From NCBI RefSeq assembly GCF_000176855.2, contig NC_015138.1, forward strand, positions 496,001 to 560,000: a DNA stretch of 64,000 bases. The letters run 5' to 3'. Each line of letters starts with the position of its first letter. The first letter of the stretch is position 1. Positions 25,305-35,265 of this stretch are shown here, piece by piece. Under the pieces are notes generated by a model. That model was given only the letters and a program-made list of their open reading frames with translations. It did not search any database and was not told the origin of the DNA. Source of the stretch: Paracidovorax avenae ATCC 19860. GTDB lineage: Bacteria > Pseudomonadota > Gammaproteobacteria > Burkholderiales > Burkholderiaceae_C. The position numbers and the translations under genes were made by a program.

Positions 25305-26893
25305 TGAAGCCAGGACTGTCGCTGCGCATCTCGCAGCATCTGGCGCTGACGCCGCAGCTGCAGCAGTCGATCCGGCTGCTGCAGCTGTCCACGCTGGAGC
25401 TGTCGCAGGAAGTCGAGCAGATGCTCGACGAGAACCCCTTCCTGGAGCGCAACCCGGACGAGGCTCCGCGCGAGGAGTTCGGCCTGCCGCAGGCGGATGC
25501 GCCGGTGAGCGATGCCGACCGCGGTGCGGAAGAGTCCTTGTACACGCCGGCCAGCGGTACGGCGGAGGTTGCGGCCTCGTCGCCGGGCGAGGGCGCATCC
25601 GAAGGCACCGAGACACCGGAAGCCCCCGATGCGCCGGACTGGGAGGGCGACGGCACCGTCGAGATGGCGCCCGACGACGGCGAGTGGGGCGGCGAGGCGC
25701 CCGCCCGCACCCGCAACCAGATGGGGGACGAAGACGATACGGACGCGACCGAACTCGCGCGCGAGCACGAGTCGCTCACCGATTACCTGCACCGGCAGGC
25801 GCTGTCTCTGCGCCTGTCGGAGGTGGACCGCGCGGCGCTGCGCTTCCTGATCGAATCGCTGAACGACGACGGTTACCTGGACGAATCGCTGGAGTCGCTG
25901 GCCGTGTCGCTGGCAGGCGAGGAAGACCCCGAACAGGTCGAGGAACTGGTGCACCGCTTCACGGTGGCGCTGCGGCTGTTGCAGAGCCTGGAGCCCGTGG
26001 GCGTGGGCGCGCGCGGCCTGAGCGAATGCATGGCGCTGCAGTTGCGGGCCCTGCAGGAAGACGGCGACGCGGAGCCCGAAGTGCTGCAGGCGGCACTGCG
26101 CATCTGCCAGCAGCCGCTGGAGATGCTGGCACGGCGCGACGTGCGCCGGCTCGCCCAGGGCTGCGGTGCGAGCGAGGAATGCACGCGTGCGGCCATGGCG
26201 CTCATCGCGCGGCTGGAGCCCCGGCCAGGCCGGGCCTTTGCGCAGGTCGAGCGCAACATCATCGTTCCCGACGTGATCGTGAAGAAGAGCAGTGGCCGAG
26301 GGGCCGCGCATGCGTTCACCGTGCAGCTCAATCCGGACGTCATGCCGCGGCTGCGCGTGCATGACATCTATGCGGGGGCACTGCGCGGCAACCGCGGTGG
26401 CGAGGGGCACCAGGCGCTGCAGCAGCGGCTGCAGGAGGCGCGATGGTTCATCAAGAACATCCAGCAGCGGTTCGACACCATCCTGCGCGTGTCGCGCGCC
26501 ATCGTGGACCGGCAGAAGAACTTCTTCGTGCATGGCGAGCTGGCCATGCGGCCGCTCGTGCTGCGCGACATCGCCGACGAGCTGGGACTGCACGAATCGA
26601 CGATCAGCCGGGTGACCACGGCCAAGTACATGGCGACTCCCCAGGGCACCTACGAGCTGAAGTATTTCTTCGGCTCGGGGCTGGGCACGGAGACGGGCGG
26701 CAATGCGTCGAGCACGGCCGTGCGCGCGCTGATCAAGCAGTTCGTCGCGTCGGAGAGCCCGGCCAAGCCGCTGTCGGACAGCCAGATCGCGGAGATGCTC
26801 AAGGAGCAGGGCATCGAGTGCGCGCGCCGCACGGTCGCCAAGTACCGCGAGGCGCTGAAGATCGCGCCGGCCAACCTGCGCAAGGCGCTGTGA
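25304..26893 (+). CDS. rpoN: RNA polymerase sigma-54 factor
   Basis: A 529-aa sigma-54. Region I is Gln/Leu-rich ([20 protein letters not shown]), region II is an acidic, variable insert (about 50-150), followed by the core-binding domain, the HTH (LHESTISRVTTAKYM) and the RpoN box (ARRTVAKYREALKI). It recognises -24/-12 promoters for nitrogen, motility and other genes. The ATG at 25304 overlaps the lptB stop; an in-frame GTG directly precedes it. The usual downstream hpf and ptsN genes are absent; a convergent tspO follows. Confidence 0.96.
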   Translation: MKPGLSLRISQHLALTPQLQQSIRLLQLSTLELSQEVEQMLDENPFLERNPDEAPREEFGLPQADAPVSDADRGAEESLYTPASGTAEVAASSPGEGASEGTETPEAPDAPDWEGDGTVEMAPDDGEWGGEAPARTRNQMGDEDDTDATELAREHESLTDYLHRQALSLRLSEVDRAALRFLIESLNDDGYLDESLESLAVSLAGEEDPEQVEELVHRFTVALRLLQSLEPVGVGARGLSECMALQLRALQEDGDAEPEVLQAALRICQQPLEMLARRDVRRLAQGCGASEECTRAAMALIARLEPRPGRAFAQVERNIIVPDVIVKKSSGRGAAHAFTVQLNPDVMPRLRVHDIYAGALRGNRGGEGHQALQQRLQEARWFIKNIQQRFDTILRVSRAIVDRQKNFFVHGELAMRPLVLRDIADELGLHESTISRVTTAKYMATPQGTYELKYFFGSGLGTETGGNASSTAVRALIKQFVASESPAKPLSDSQIAEMLKEQGIECARRTVAKYREALKIAPANLRKAL

Positions 26894-26899
26894 AGGCCG

Positions 26900-26919
26900 G
26901 CCGCCCCGGGCGGGGCGGC
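26900..26919. terminator. GC hairpin between convergent rpoN and tspO
   Basis: GCCGCCCC-GGGC-GGGGCGGC, an 8-bp GC-only stem, fills the 27-bp gap between the two stop codons. There is no T run, so it is at best a weak bidirectional terminator. Confidence 0.5.
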
Positions 26920-26920
26920 A

Positions 26921-27466
26921 TCAGCCGAGCAGGCCGGGATTCATGCGCCAGAGGACGTAGTTGAGGGCTCCGGCGAAGCTGATCCAGGCCAGGTAGGGCA
27001 ACAGCAGAAGGCCCGCCAGCGGCCGCAGGCGCAGGAAGGCCACGAAGGTGGCGGCCACGCAGATGCCGAGCAGGGCGATGTCCGCCAGGGCCCAGGCGCC
27101 CAGGTGCCACTGGAAGAACAGCCAGCTCCAGAGCGCGTTGAGCGCCAGCTGGGCGCAGAACAGCGCGATCGCGTGGCGCCGTGCCGCGCCCGCGGGCTCG
27201 CGCCAGACCAGCCACGCGGCGATGCCCATGAGGGTGTAGAGCACGCTCCAGACGGGGCCGAAGACGCCGGGCGGCGGTGCCCAGAGCGGCTGCACCAGCT
27301 GCGCATAGAACTGCGGCGCCTGCACCGAGGCCACGCTGCCGATGCCCGCGGCGACGAAGCACAGCAGCAGCCAGCCAGCGAGGGCCAGCCAGGTGCGGGG
27401 CGACAGGGGCGCGCTGCGCGCGCTGGCCGCAGCGGGGGAGGACGGAGTGGAAGGGGATGTCACCAT
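26921..27466 (-). CDS. tspO: TspO/MBR family tryptophan-rich sensory protein
   Basis: A 181-aa protein with five TM helices and the TspO fingerprints: PLWAPPPGVFGPVWSVLYTL in TM2, ALNALWSWLFFQWHLGAW in TM3-4 and LLLPYLAWISFAGALNYVLW in TM5. The family binds porphyrins and cholesterol and affects stress and tetrapyrrole regulation. The N-terminal 25 residues are a Ser/Ala/Pro-rich extension before TM1. ATG at 27466 or 27472 are both possible starts. Confidence 0.93.
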   Translation of the reverse strand: MVTSPSTPSSPAAASARSAPLSPRTWLALAGWLLLCFVAAGIGSVASVQAPQFYAQLVQPLWAPPPGVFGPVWSVLYTLMGIAAWLVWREPAGAARRHAIALFCAQLALNALWSWLFFQWHLGAWALADIALLGICVAATFVAFLRLRPLAGLLLLPYLAWISFAGALNYVLWRMNPGLLG

Positions 27467-27534
27467 GCCCATATCATCGCCGCAGCCCCGGCGCCTGCCG
27501 TGCCAGCCACGGCCGCGAATGCGTTTCCCGACGC

Positions 27535-29382
27535 TTATTCAGGCGCACCGAGCGCGGGGTGGCGGGGCGAATGGGCGCTGGAGCCGTGGGCGTCGAGCTT
27601 GAATCCGGCGACGGCGTCGGCGAGCTGGTGGGCCTGCTGCTGCAGCGACTGCGCGGCGGCGGTGGCCTGCTCGACGAGGGCGGCGTTCTGCTGGGTGCTC
27701 TGGTCCATCTGGCTGACGGCGCCGCCGATCTCGGCGATGCCGGTGCTCTGCTCCTGGCTGGCGTTGCTGATCTCGGTGACGATGGCGGTGACGCGCTGCA
27801 CGCTCTCGACCACTTCCTGCATGGTGGAGCCGGCGTCCTGCACGAGCCGGCTGCCGGCGTTGACCTGGGCGACGGAGTCGTCGATGAGCGCCTTGATTTC
27901 CCTGGCGGCGGTGGCCGATCGCTGGGCGAGGGTGCGCACCTCGCTGGCGACGACGGCGAAGCCGCGGCCCTGCTCGCCGGCGCGGGCGGCCTCGACGGCG
28001 GCGTTGAGCGCCAGGATGTTGGTCTGGAAGGCGATGGAGTCGATGACGCCGATGATGTCCACGATCTTGCGCGAGGAGGCATCGATGCCGCCCATGGTCT
28101 GAACGACCTGTCCGACGACGGTGCCGCCGTGTGCGGCGATCTGCGAGGCGTTGGCGGCCAGGTGCTTGGCCTGGCGTGCGTTCTCGGCGTTCTGCTGGAC
28201 GGTGGCGGTGAGCTGTTCCATGGCGGCGGCGGTCTCCTCCAGGGAGCTGGCCTGCTGCTCGGTGCGGCCGGAGAGGTCCTGGTTGCCGCTGGCGATCTCG
28301 CTGGTGGCCAGGCGCACGGATTCGGCCGATGCGCGGATGCGCACGAGGACGGCGGCGATTTTGTCCACGAAGTGGTTGAAGGCGCGTGCGATCTGGGTGA
28401 GCTCGTCGCTGCCGTGGGTGTCGAGGCGGCGGGTGAGGTCGCCCTCGCCGGAGGCGATGTCCTCCAGGGCGTCGCGCACGACGGCGAGGCGGCGCAGCTG
28501 GCGGCTGACGGCGTAGGTGAGCAGGCCGACGGCGGCGAGCACGCACAGTACGGTGATGGCGATGGCGACGTTGAGGAGTTCGCGCACGGTGCGGGTGGCC
28601 TCGGCGCGGTCGATGGCGATGGCCAGGATCCAGGGCGTGCCTTCCACCTTCGCGGCGTAGAGCATCTGGTCCGCGTCCTTGGCGGCCACGTCCGCATGGC
28701 CCCCGTCCGTCGCGAGCCGCTGCAGCAGCGCGAAGTCGATGCCGGAGGCGAGCGCGGAGACCGGCTTGAGGGCCAGCTGGGGATCCGCCTGGGCGAGCAG
28801 GCGGCCCTGGTCATCGACGAGCATGGCGAAGCTCTTGGCCGTGGGCTGGATGGCGGTCACCATGCGGCCGACGGTCTCCAGCAGCATGTCGGCCGCCACG
28901 ACGCCGGAGAGCTGGCCGGCCGGACCCCAGGGCTCGGCGAAGGTGATGAGGAGCTTGCCGGAGCTGGCGCCGATGTAGGCCGGCGTCACGACGGGGCCGC
29001 CCGCCTGCATGGCCTGCTTGTACCAGCCGCGGGCCGTGCCGTCGTAGCCGTCGGGCACCGGGTGCAGGAAGGCGATCCGCTTGTCCGCATGGACCAGGTA
29101 GGCATCGTCCATTGCGCCGGCCTGTTTCGCGGCCTGCAGGAACGGGATCGGGTCCGGCTGCGTGGCCGCGATCCGGATGGAACTGGTGATGCGCTGCTTT
29201 TCCTTTACCCAGCTGGTGATCTCGTCGGCGTGCAGCCGCGTGCGCTGGGCGAGTTGGGCGTCGATGCCTGCCAGCGTGTTGCCGCGCACGACAAGAAAGG
29301 TGGCGAAGGCCAGCACCACGAGGGACGCAGTGGTGATGGCGATGCAGATCCCGATAAGGCGGGCTTGCAGACTCTGGAACAT
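27535..29382 (-). CDS. methyl-accepting chemotaxis protein with dCache-type sensor (tandem copy 1)
   Basis: A 615-aa receptor: TM1 at 10-30 ([20 protein letters not shown]), a large periplasmic dCache-like sensor (30-280; [20 protein letters not shown] is the PAS-like fingerprint), TM2 at about 285-305, HAMP, then a signalling domain with tip [20 protein letters not shown]. No CheR tether. From about residue 240 to near the C-terminus it is almost identical to the next gene upstream, while the sensor halves differ strongly. The two probably detect different ligands (family members bind amino or organic acids) with the same output module. Confidence 0.95.
   Translation of the reverse strand: MFQSLQARLIGICIAITTASLVVLAFATFLVVRGNTLAGIDAQLAQRTRLHADEITSWVKEKQRITSSIRIAATQPDPIPFLQAAKQAGAMDDAYLVHADKRIAFLHPVPDGYDGTARGWYKQAMQAGGPVVTPAYIGASSGKLLITFAEPWGPAGQLSGVVAADMLLETVGRMVTAIQPTAKSFAMLVDDQGRLLAQADPQLALKPVSALASGIDFALLQRLATDGGHADVAAKDADQMLYAAKVEGTPWILAIAIDRAEATRTVRELLNVAIAITVLCVLAAVGLLTYAVSRQLRRLAVVRDALEDIASGEGDLTRRLDTHGSDELTQIARAFNHFVDKIAAVLVRIRASAESVRLATSEIASGNQDLSGRTEQQASSLEETAAAMEQLTATVQQNAENARQAKHLAANASQIAAHGGTVVGQVVQTMGGIDASSRKIVDIIGVIDSIAFQTNILALNAAVEAARAGEQGRGFAVVASEVRTLAQRSATAAREIKALIDDSVAQVNAGSRLVQDAGSTMQEVVESVQRVTAIVTEISNASQEQSTGIAEIGGAVSQMDQSTQQNAALVEQATAAAQSLQQQAHQLADAVAGFKLDAHGSSAHSPRHPALGAPE
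27589..28665. repeat. 1077-bp direct repeat, copy A (chemoreceptor HAMP/signalling module)
   Basis: Aligns to 29571-30647 at a constant offset of 1982 bp with no gaps. My line-by-line count gives about 22 mismatches (about 98% identity). Outside these borders the two genes diverge sharply. The tract covers the C-terminal end of the sensor, TM2, HAMP and the whole signalling domain, consistent with gene duplication and/or recent gene conversion. Confidence 0.92.
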
Positions 29383-29435
29383 GGGGATCTCTCGAAAACG
29401 GGAAGGCGGCCGGGCCGCTGTGTGTGCCGGGGAAG

Positions 29436-29473
29436 GAAGAAAAAGATACGGCGCAGCCGTGGGACTGCGCCGT
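29436..29473 (-). terminator. intrinsic terminator after chemoreceptor copy 2
   Basis: ACGGCGCAG (29448-29456) pairs with CTGCGCCGT (29465-29473). On the minus strand the stem is followed by ATCTTTTTCTTCC. It lies 29 bp past the stop of the upstream receptor, so the two tandem receptors are probably separate transcripts. Confidence 0.88.
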
Positions 29474-29501
29474 GCGGGAAAACCGGGGGACGTCCTGGGT
29501 A

Positions 29502-31364
29502 TCAAGTCGGGTGGTTGGGGGCTCCCAAGGCGGGATGTGGATGCGCATGGCCGGTGGCATGGGTGCCCCCGGCGTCGAGCTTGAATCCGGCGACGACGTC
29601 GGCGAGCTGGTGGGCCTGCTGCTGCAGCGACTGAGCGGCGGCGGTGGCCTGCTCGACGAGGGCGGCGTTCTGCTGGGTGCTCTGGTCCATCTGGCTGACG
29701 GCGCCGCCGATCTCGGCAATGCCGGTGCTCTGTTCCTGGCTGGCGTTGCTGATCTCGGTGACGATGGCGGTGACGCGCTGCACGCTTTCGACCACTTCCT
29801 GCATGGTGGAGCCGGCGTCCTGCACGAGCCGGCTGCCGGCGTTGACCTGGGCGACGGAGTCGTCGATGAGCGCCTTGATTTCCCTGGCGGCGGTGGCCGA
29901 TCGCTGGGCGAGGGTGCGCACCTCGGATGCGACGACGGCGAAGCCGCGGCCCTGCTCGCCGGCGCGGGCGGCCTCGACGGCGGCGTTGAGGGCGAGGATG
30001 TTGGTCTGGAAGGCGATGGAGTCGATGACGCCGATGATGTCCACGATCTTGCGCGAAGAGGCATCGATGCCGCCCATGGTCTGCACGACCTGGCCGACGA
30101 CGGTGCCGCCGTGTGCGGCGATCTGCGAGGCGTTGGCGGCCAGGTGCTTGGCCTGGCGTGCGTTCTCGGCGTTCTGCTGGACGGTGGCGGTGAGCTGCTC
30201 CATGGCGGCGGCGGTCTCCTCCAGGGAGCTGGCCTGCTGCTCGGTGCGGCCGGAGAGGTCCTGGTTGCCGCTGGCGATCTCGCTGGTGGCCAGGCGCACG
30301 GATTCGGCCGATGCGCGGATGCGCACGAGGACGGCGGCGATCTTGTCCACGAAGTGGTTGAAGGCGCGTGCGATCTGGGTGAGCTCGTCGCTGCCGTGGG
30401 TGTCCAGGCGGCGGGTGAGGTCGCCCTCGCCGGAGGCGATGTCCTCCAGGGCGTCGCGCACGACGGCGAGGCGGCGCAGCTGGCGGCTGACGGCGTAGGT
30501 GAGCAGGCCGACGGCGGCGAGCACGCACAGCACGGTGATGGCGATGGCGACGTTGAGGAGTTCCTGCACGGGGCGGGTGGCCTCGGCACGGTCGATGGCG
30601 ATGGCCAGGATCCACGGCGTGCCTTCCACCTTCGCGGCGTAGAGCATGGTGGGGGCACCGTCGATGGAGATGTCGGCACGTCCGCCGTCCGACGCGAGCC
30701 GCGCGAGCTGTGCCCCGTCCAGGGCTGGGGAAATGGCCGTGACGGGCTTCAGGGCCAGTTCGGCCCTGGCGTGGGCCAGGATATTGCCCTGCCCGTCCAG
30801 GAGGAAGGCGAAGCTCTTTTCCATGGGATGGATCGCGTTGACCTTGCGGGTCACGGTGTCCAGGTGCATGTCGGTGCCGATGACGGCAGTGGGCTGCCCG
30901 GCGGGACCGACGGGCTCGACGAAGCTGATGGTGAGCTTGCCCGTGCTCGCATCCACGTAGGCGGGCGTGAGGGCCGGCCCGCCAGCCTGGACGGCCTGCT
31001 TGTACCAGGGGCGCGCGGTGCCGTCATAGCCCTCCGGCATGGGGTGCGCGAAGATGTTGCGCTTGTCGGCATAGACGAAATAGGTGTCGTCGAACGCGCC
31101 GGCCTGCTTGGCGGCCAGCAGGAAGGGCACCGGCTCGGCCTGGCCGACGGCCGTTTTCAGGGAGGAGGTGATGCGCTGCTTTTCCCTGACCCATTCGGCG
31201 AGTTCGCTGGCATGCAGGCGCGTGAGCTGGCCGATGCGTTCGTCCAGTCCTGAAAGCGTGTTGCCCCGCACGACGAAGAAGGTGGCCAGCGCCAGCGCGA
31301 TGAGCGACAGGGCGGTGATGGCGATGCAGATCCCGATGAGGCGGGCACGAAGGCTGTGGAACAT
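29502..31364 (-). CDS. methyl-accepting chemotaxis protein with dCache-type sensor (tandem copy 2)
   Basis: A 620-aa receptor with the same layout as its neighbour: TM1 ([20 protein letters not shown]), dCache-type periplasmic sensor ([20 protein letters not shown]), TM2, HAMP and the signalling tip. The first 240 residues are clearly diverged from copy 1; the remainder is nearly identical. A perfect palindrome with an ANR/FNR-like core (31421-31438) lies about 60-75 bp upstream of the ATG, suggesting oxygen-linked control. No C-terminal CheR tether. Confidence 0.95.
   Translation of the reverse strand: MFHSLRARLIGICIAITALSLIALALATFFVVRGNTLSGLDERIGQLTRLHASELAEWVREKQRITSSLKTAVGQAEPVPFLLAAKQAGAFDDTYFVYADKRNIFAHPMPEGYDGTARPWYKQAVQAGGPALTPAYVDASTGKLTISFVEPVGPAGQPTAVIGTDMHLDTVTRKVNAIHPMEKSFAFLLDGQGNILAHARAELALKPVTAISPALDGAQLARLASDGGRADISIDGAPTMLYAAKVEGTPWILAIAIDRAEATRPVQELLNVAIAITVLCVLAAVGLLTYAVSRQLRRLAVVRDALEDIASGEGDLTRRLDTHGSDELTQIARAFNHFVDKIAAVLVRIRASAESVRLATSEIASGNQDLSGRTEQQASSLEETAAAMEQLTATVQQNAENARQAKHLAANASQIAAHGGTVVGQVVQTMGGIDASSRKIVDIIGVIDSIAFQTNILALNAAVEAARAGEQGRGFAVVASEVRTLAQRSATAAREIKALIDDSVAQVNAGSRLVQDAGSTMQEVVESVQRVTAIVTEISNASQEQSTGIAEIGGAVSQMDQSTQQNAALVEQATAAAQSLQQQAHQLADVVAGFKLDAGGTHATGHAHPHPALGAPNHPT
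29571..30647. repeat. 1077-bp direct repeat, copy B
   Basis: Partner of 27589-28665; same length, no gaps, about 98% identical. Confidence 0.92.
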
Positions 31365-31420
31365 CGACGGACTCCGGAAAGAAGGCCTGTAGGGAGGGGG
31401 ATCGCCTGGTTATCGTCTAT

Positions 31421-31438
31421 TGTTGAACTTTATCAACA
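31421..31438. promoter_or_regulatory. palindrome with ANR/FNR-like core upstream of chemoreceptor
   Basis: TGTTGA-ACTTTA-TCAACA, a perfect 6-bp-arm palindrome; its core TTGAACTTTATCAA differs from TTGAT-N4-ATCAA at one position. It lies between the divergent chemoreceptor (start 31364) and RlmL-like gene (start 31521). A second small inverted repeat, GAATG-AAA-CATTC, abuts it at 31439-31451. The regulator is inferred only. Confidence 0.5.
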
Positions 31439-31520
31439 GAATGAAACATTCGTTCTGCACGGTGGAAAAATAAACGCAGGGGATTGCGTTTGCCGCAAGG
31501 CGTATCCTCTCGCCTGCGTT

Positions 31521-32843
31521 ATGAATTCACTGCAAATCTTTCTGCCTTGCGCCGCCGGCGTGGAAGGCTTCCTGGCCGACGAGGTCCATGGCATCACCGG
31601 CCTGACGGGCCACGACCTGCTCACGGGGCGCGGCGGCGTGATGGCCCGCGCGTCGTGGCGCGAAGCGCTGCGGCTGAACCTCCACAGCCGCCTCGCGCAG
31701 CGGGTGCTGGTGCACCTGGCCGAGCGGATGTACCGCTCCGAGAACGATCTCTACGCCATCGCGTCCGGGATCGCCTGGGAGATCTGGTTCACCCCGCGCC
31801 AGAGCTTCCGCATCGACGTCACCGCCCAGCACAGCCCGCTCCAGAGCCTGAACTTCGCGGCGCTGCGCGTGAAGGACGCGGTCGCCGACCGTTTCCGCGC
31901 GAAAGCCGGCGGCGTGCGGCCCGACGTGGACACGCAGCGGCCGGACGTGCGCATCCACCTGCACCTCACCACGGACCAGGCCACGGTCTATATCGACACC
32001 TCGGGCGAGCCGCTGTTCAAGCGCGGCTGGCGGGAGGACAAGGGGGATGCGCCGCTCAAGGAAACGCTTGCCGCGGCCATGATCGCCGCCAGCGGCTGGG
32101 ATCCGCTGGGCGACGCACCCATGCCGCTGTACGACCCCTGCTGCGGCAGCGGCACGATCGCCATCGAGGCCGCGCAGATGGCCTGCCGCATTCCCCCCGG
32201 CCTGCGCCGGCGCTTCGCTTTCGAGAAACTGCTGCCCTTCCAGGCACACGTCTGGCATGCGCTGCGCGAGGAGGCAGAAAGCGGCATCGTGCCGGCCGCC
32301 GTGCCGGTGTTCGGCAGCGACGTGTCGCACCGCATGGTGGATTTCGCGCAGCGCAATGCCGAGCGCGCAGGCGTCGCCCAGGCGGTGCAACTGCGCGGCG
32401 GGGATGCGCTGCAGCGCATGCCGCCGGGCGACCGGCCCGGCGTGATGCTGCTCAACCCGCCCTATGGCGAGCGCATTGCCGCGGCCGGCACGGCGGGTCG
32501 CAGCGCGCGGGAACGCATGGGCGTGGTCGAGCGCGCCGGCCGGGAGACCGCGCAGACGGAGGACGGCGGGGACTTCTTCCTGCAGCTCGCCGCGCACTGG
32601 AAGAAGCATTACGCAGGCTGGCAGGCCTGGATGCTCACGCCCGACCTGAAGCTGCCCGGCAAGATGCGCCTGAAGGAATCGCGTCGCGTGCCGATGTGGA
32701 ACGGACCGATCGAATGCCGGCTGTTCCGGTTCGACATGGTGCAGGGCGCAGTGCGCCAGAGGGCGGAGGGCGCGGCGCCGCCGGCGGATGCGCCTGCCGG
32801 CCCCGGAGGCGCCACGGATGCGGGCGGGGACCATGCCGGTTGA
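31521..32843 (+). CDS. THUMP-domain RNA methyltransferase (RlmL N-half/YcbY type)
   Basis: A 440-aa protein with an N-terminal THUMP RNA-binding domain (about 45-165) and a Rossmann methyltransferase domain. SAM motif I is YDPCCGSGTIAIEAA and the catalytic motif IV is NPPYGER, the N2-guanine methylase type. In E. coli, RlmL modifies 23S rRNA G2445 with a fused second domain; here only the first half is present, as in many beta-proteobacteria. The first ATG after the leader is at 31521. The C-terminal 25 residues are a Gly/Ala tail overlapping the next gene by 11 bp. Confidence 0.92.
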   Translation: MNSLQIFLPCAAGVEGFLADEVHGITGLTGHDLLTGRGGVMARASWREALRLNLHSRLAQRVLVHLAERMYRSENDLYAIASGIAWEIWFTPRQSFRIDVTAQHSPLQSLNFAALRVKDAVADRFRAKAGGVRPDVDTQRPDVRIHLHLTTDQATVYIDTSGEPLFKRGWREDKGDAPLKETLAAAMIAASGWDPLGDAPMPLYDPCCGSGTIAIEAAQMACRIPPGLRRRFAFEKLLPFQAHVWHALREEAESGIVPAAVPVFGSDVSHRMVDFAQRNAERAGVAQAVQLRGGDALQRMPPGDRPGVMLLNPPYGERIAAAGTAGRSARERMGVVERAGRETAQTEDGGDFFLQLAAHWKKHYAGWQAWMLTPDLKLPGKMRLKESRRVPMWNGPIECRLFRFDMVQGAVRQRAEGAAPPADAPAGPGGATDAGGDHAG

Positions 32844-33315
32844 GCTGCGCCTGCCCGCGCAGGCCGAGGACGGCGAACCGGTGCGCTGCGTGGTGGTGGA
32901 CACCAACGTGGCGCTGGACCTGCTGATTTTTTCCGACCCGCGCACGGGGCCGTTGCGGCAATTGCTGGCCCAGGGCCGGCTGGCGTGGATCGCCACGCAG
33001 GTCATGCGCGACGAACTCGAGCGCGTGCTGGCCTACGCGCATATCGTGGAGCGCATGGACTTCTACCGGGTGGACGCCGCGCAGGTGCTCGCTGCGTTCG
33101 ATGCCCAGGCGCGCCTGGTGGAGATCGCGCCGCGCGTGGCCTATGTCTGCAAGGACGCGGACGACCAGAAGTTCATCGACCTCGCGGCAGCCCACCGCGC
33201 CATCCTGCTGTCGAAGGACAAGGCCGTGCTCTGCATGCGCAAGCGGCTCCTGAACATGGGCGCGCACGTGGCCACGGCCCTGGTGCTGGAGGCCGCGCAG
33301 CCGGAAGCCGCCTGA
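32833..33315 (+). CDS. PIN-domain protein (putative toxin-antitoxin toxin family, COG1569-like)
   Basis: A 160-aa PIN-fold protein. Acidic residues expected for the metal site are visible in VVVDTNVALDLLIF, in QVMRDELERVLAY and in CKDADDQKFIDLAAAH. These proteins are Mg-dependent ribonucleases. The ATG at 32833 follows GGGGA and overlaps the methyltransferase stop by 11 bp, suggesting translational coupling. No antitoxin gene (AbrB, CopG or similar) is adjacent, so a housekeeping RNA-processing role alongside the rRNA methyltransferase is as likely as toxin activity. Confidence 0.85.
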   Translation: MPVELRLPAQAEDGEPVRCVVVDTNVALDLLIFSDPRTGPLRQLLAQGRLAWIATQVMRDELERVLAYAHIVERMDFYRVDAAQVLAAFDAQARLVEIAPRVAYVCKDADDQKFIDLAAAHRAILLSKDKAVLCMRKRLLNMGAHVATALVLEAAQPEAA

Positions 33316-33333
33316 GCGCGCCACCGGCGTGTT

Positions 33334-35265
33334 TCAGCCCTCGTCGAACTGGAAGCCCTCCGCGGGGTGCAGGGACCAGCCGCCGTCGCCCGTGAGCGCC
33401 AGCACATGGGTATGGTGGGCCAGCACGGCCGGCCGGTGCGCGATGCTGATGACCGATGCACCGCTGGCCCGCACGCGCTCGTAGAGGGCCGCCTCATTGG
33501 CGCTGTCCAGCGCGCTGGTGGCCTCGTCGAGGATGACGGTGCGGGGCTGTCGCACCAGCACCCGCGCGAACGCCAGCCGCTGTTGCTCGCCGATGGACAG
33601 CTCCTTTTCCCAGTCGCGCACGGCGTCCAGACCTCCGACGCGGCCGGCGAGGTCGGGCAGGTGCACGGCGTCGAGCACTTCCAGCAGCTGCGTGTCCGCA
33701 AGATCGGTGTCGCGGGCGGGGTAGATCATCTGGCTGCGCAGCGTGCCCGGCTGCATGTAGGGCCGCTGCGGCAGGAAGAACACGCTGTCCATGGGCGGGT
33801 GGTGCACCACGCCCCGGCCGTCGCGCCACAGGCCGGCCAGGGCGCGCAGCAGCGAGCTTTTGCCGCAGCCGCTGGCGCCGGTAATCAGCAGCGCGTCGCC
33901 CGGCTTCAGGTCCAGTGAGAGATCGCGCACCAGCAGGCGCGAGAAGCGGGGCGTGTAGAGGTCCAGCCCTTCGACGGCGAAGCGCTCGCCCTCCCGGGCC
34001 TCGATCTGGCCGCATGCCTCCGGGGACAGTGCGGCCACCGGAGCGGCCGCTGCCGGGGTGGGGGACGGGGCGCCGCCCCGCCGGCGTGCACGGCGCTGCT
34101 CGCGACGTTGTTCGCGGAGTTGCCGGCGTGCCGCGGCGGCGGCTTCCGGCTCCATGGGTTCGGGGGGCCTGCGTTCCGAGGGGGCTTCCAGCAGGGCCTG
34201 GCGCAGGGTGTCGAGGCGGCCGATGCCCGCGACAAAGCGGCTCAGGCTTTCGAAGTTGTCCACGATCAGCGACACCGAGGCCAGGACTGCCGCGAAAGCG
34301 CCGCCGGCCTGGATGGCGCGACCCACTTCCATGTCGCCCGAGAGCACCGCATCGGCCAGGATGATGCTGGGGATGACCAGGGTGAGCTGGCTGAAGGCGC
34401 GCTGGAACAGGTTCAGCGAGCGCTGGCGCTTGATGAGGCGGGAATAGTTGTTGAATACGGCCTGGAAGCTGCGATCCAGCTGGGCGCGCTCCTGGGCCTC
34501 GCCGCGGTAGAACGCGATGGATTCGGCGTTCTCGCGCAGGCGCATGAGCCCGAAGCGGAAATCCGCCTCGCGCCGCAACTGCCAGAAGTTCAGCCGGATG
34601 AGCGGGGCTCCGAACACGTAGAGCGCCACCACCGTGCCCACGAGCGCATAGACCGCCAGGAACGCGACCAGCGCCTGCGAGATGGACCACAGCACCGCGC
34701 TGAATGCCACCAGCTGCATCATGGCGCCGATGAAGATCAGCAAGAAATGCGTGGAGCGGCCGGTGAAGCTGTTGATGTCCTCGCTGATGCGCTGGTCCGG
34801 GTTGTCCACCGTGCCCTCCGCATTCAGCTCGTAGTAGCGGCGGCGCCCGAGGTAGCCGTCCAGGAAGCGGTGGGTCAGCCAGAGGCGCCAGTGGTTCGCG
34901 AATGCATCGCGCATGTAGTAGTAGAAGGCATAGACCGGCACGGCGAAGGCCAGCACGATGAGGCAGGTGCGTACGGCGTCCCAGAAGCGGTCCCGGTCCT
35001 GTGCGGCCAGCGCGGAGGTCATCTCCCCCGTGCGGTCGATGAGGCGCACGGCCAGGTGCGTTTCCAGCAGCATGAGCAGGATCAGCAGGCCCAGCAGCGA
35101 CCAGGCCGCGACCTTGCGGTCGCCCAGCCAGTAGGGCTTGGCGACGGCCATGAATTGCCGCCAGGCGGCCAGGGAAAGGGTCGGAGCCCGTGCGCCGGCA
35201 GCGGCCTTCGGATCGGGTTCGGCTGCGGTGGGCAGCGGCGCGGCGGCTGTGGCGGATGACGGCAT
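33334..35265 (-). CDS. ABC transporter, fused permease-ATPase (ABC-D / YddA-SbmA type)
   Basis: A 643-aa half-transporter: a six-TM domain of the SbmA/BacA/ABC-D class ([20 protein letters not shown], and [20 protein letters not shown]) and a C-terminal ATPase with Walker [12 protein letters not shown], signature [10 protein letters not shown] and Walker [12 protein letters not shown]. Relatives import peptides or very-long-chain fatty acyl compounds; the substrate is unknown here. Between the two domains there is an unusual Arg-rich low-complexity linker ([19 protein letters not shown] followed by Pro/Ala). Confidence 0.92.
   Translation of the reverse strand: MPSSATAAAPLPTAAEPDPKAAAGARAPTLSLAAWRQFMAVAKPYWLGDRKVAAWSLLGLLILLMLLETHLAVRLIDRTGEMTSALAAQDRDRFWDAVRTCLIVLAFAVPVYAFYYYMRDAFANHWRLWLTHRFLDGYLGRRRYYELNAEGTVDNPDQRISEDINSFTGRSTHFLLIFIGAMMQLVAFSAVLWSISQALVAFLAVYALVGTVVALYVFGAPLIRLNFWQLRREADFRFGLMRLRENAESIAFYRGEAQERAQLDRSFQAVFNNYSRLIKRQRSLNLFQRAFSQLTLVIPSIILADAVLSGDMEVGRAIQAGGAFAAVLASVSLIVDNFESLSRFVAGIGRLDTLRQALLEAPSERRPPEPMEPEAAAAARRQLREQRREQRRARRRGGAPSPTPAAAAPVAALSPEACGQIEAREGERFAVEGLDLYTPRFSRLLVRDLSLDLKPGDALLITGASGCGKSSLLRALAGLWRDGRGVVHHPPMDSVFFLPQRPYMQPGTLRSQMIYPARDTDLADTQLLEVLDAVHLPDLAGRVGGLDAVRDWEKELSIGEQQRLAFARVLVRQPRTVILDEATSALDSANEAALYERVRASGASVISIAHRPAVLAHHTHVLALTGDGGWSLHPAEGFQFDEG

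Noticed and set aside
27277..29634. Long plus-strand frame opposite the chemoreceptor
   Set aside because: Antisense to a conserved chemoreceptor; the Gly/Asp-rich translation mirrors that gene's codons and repeats in copy 2 for the same reason.
27589..30647. Composite mobile element flanked by direct repeats
   Set aside because: The repeats are the signalling halves of two chemoreceptors; there is no transposase or terminal inverted repeat.
32833..33315. Complete toxin-antitoxin module
   Set aside because: Only the PIN protein is present; no antitoxin-like gene lies on either side.
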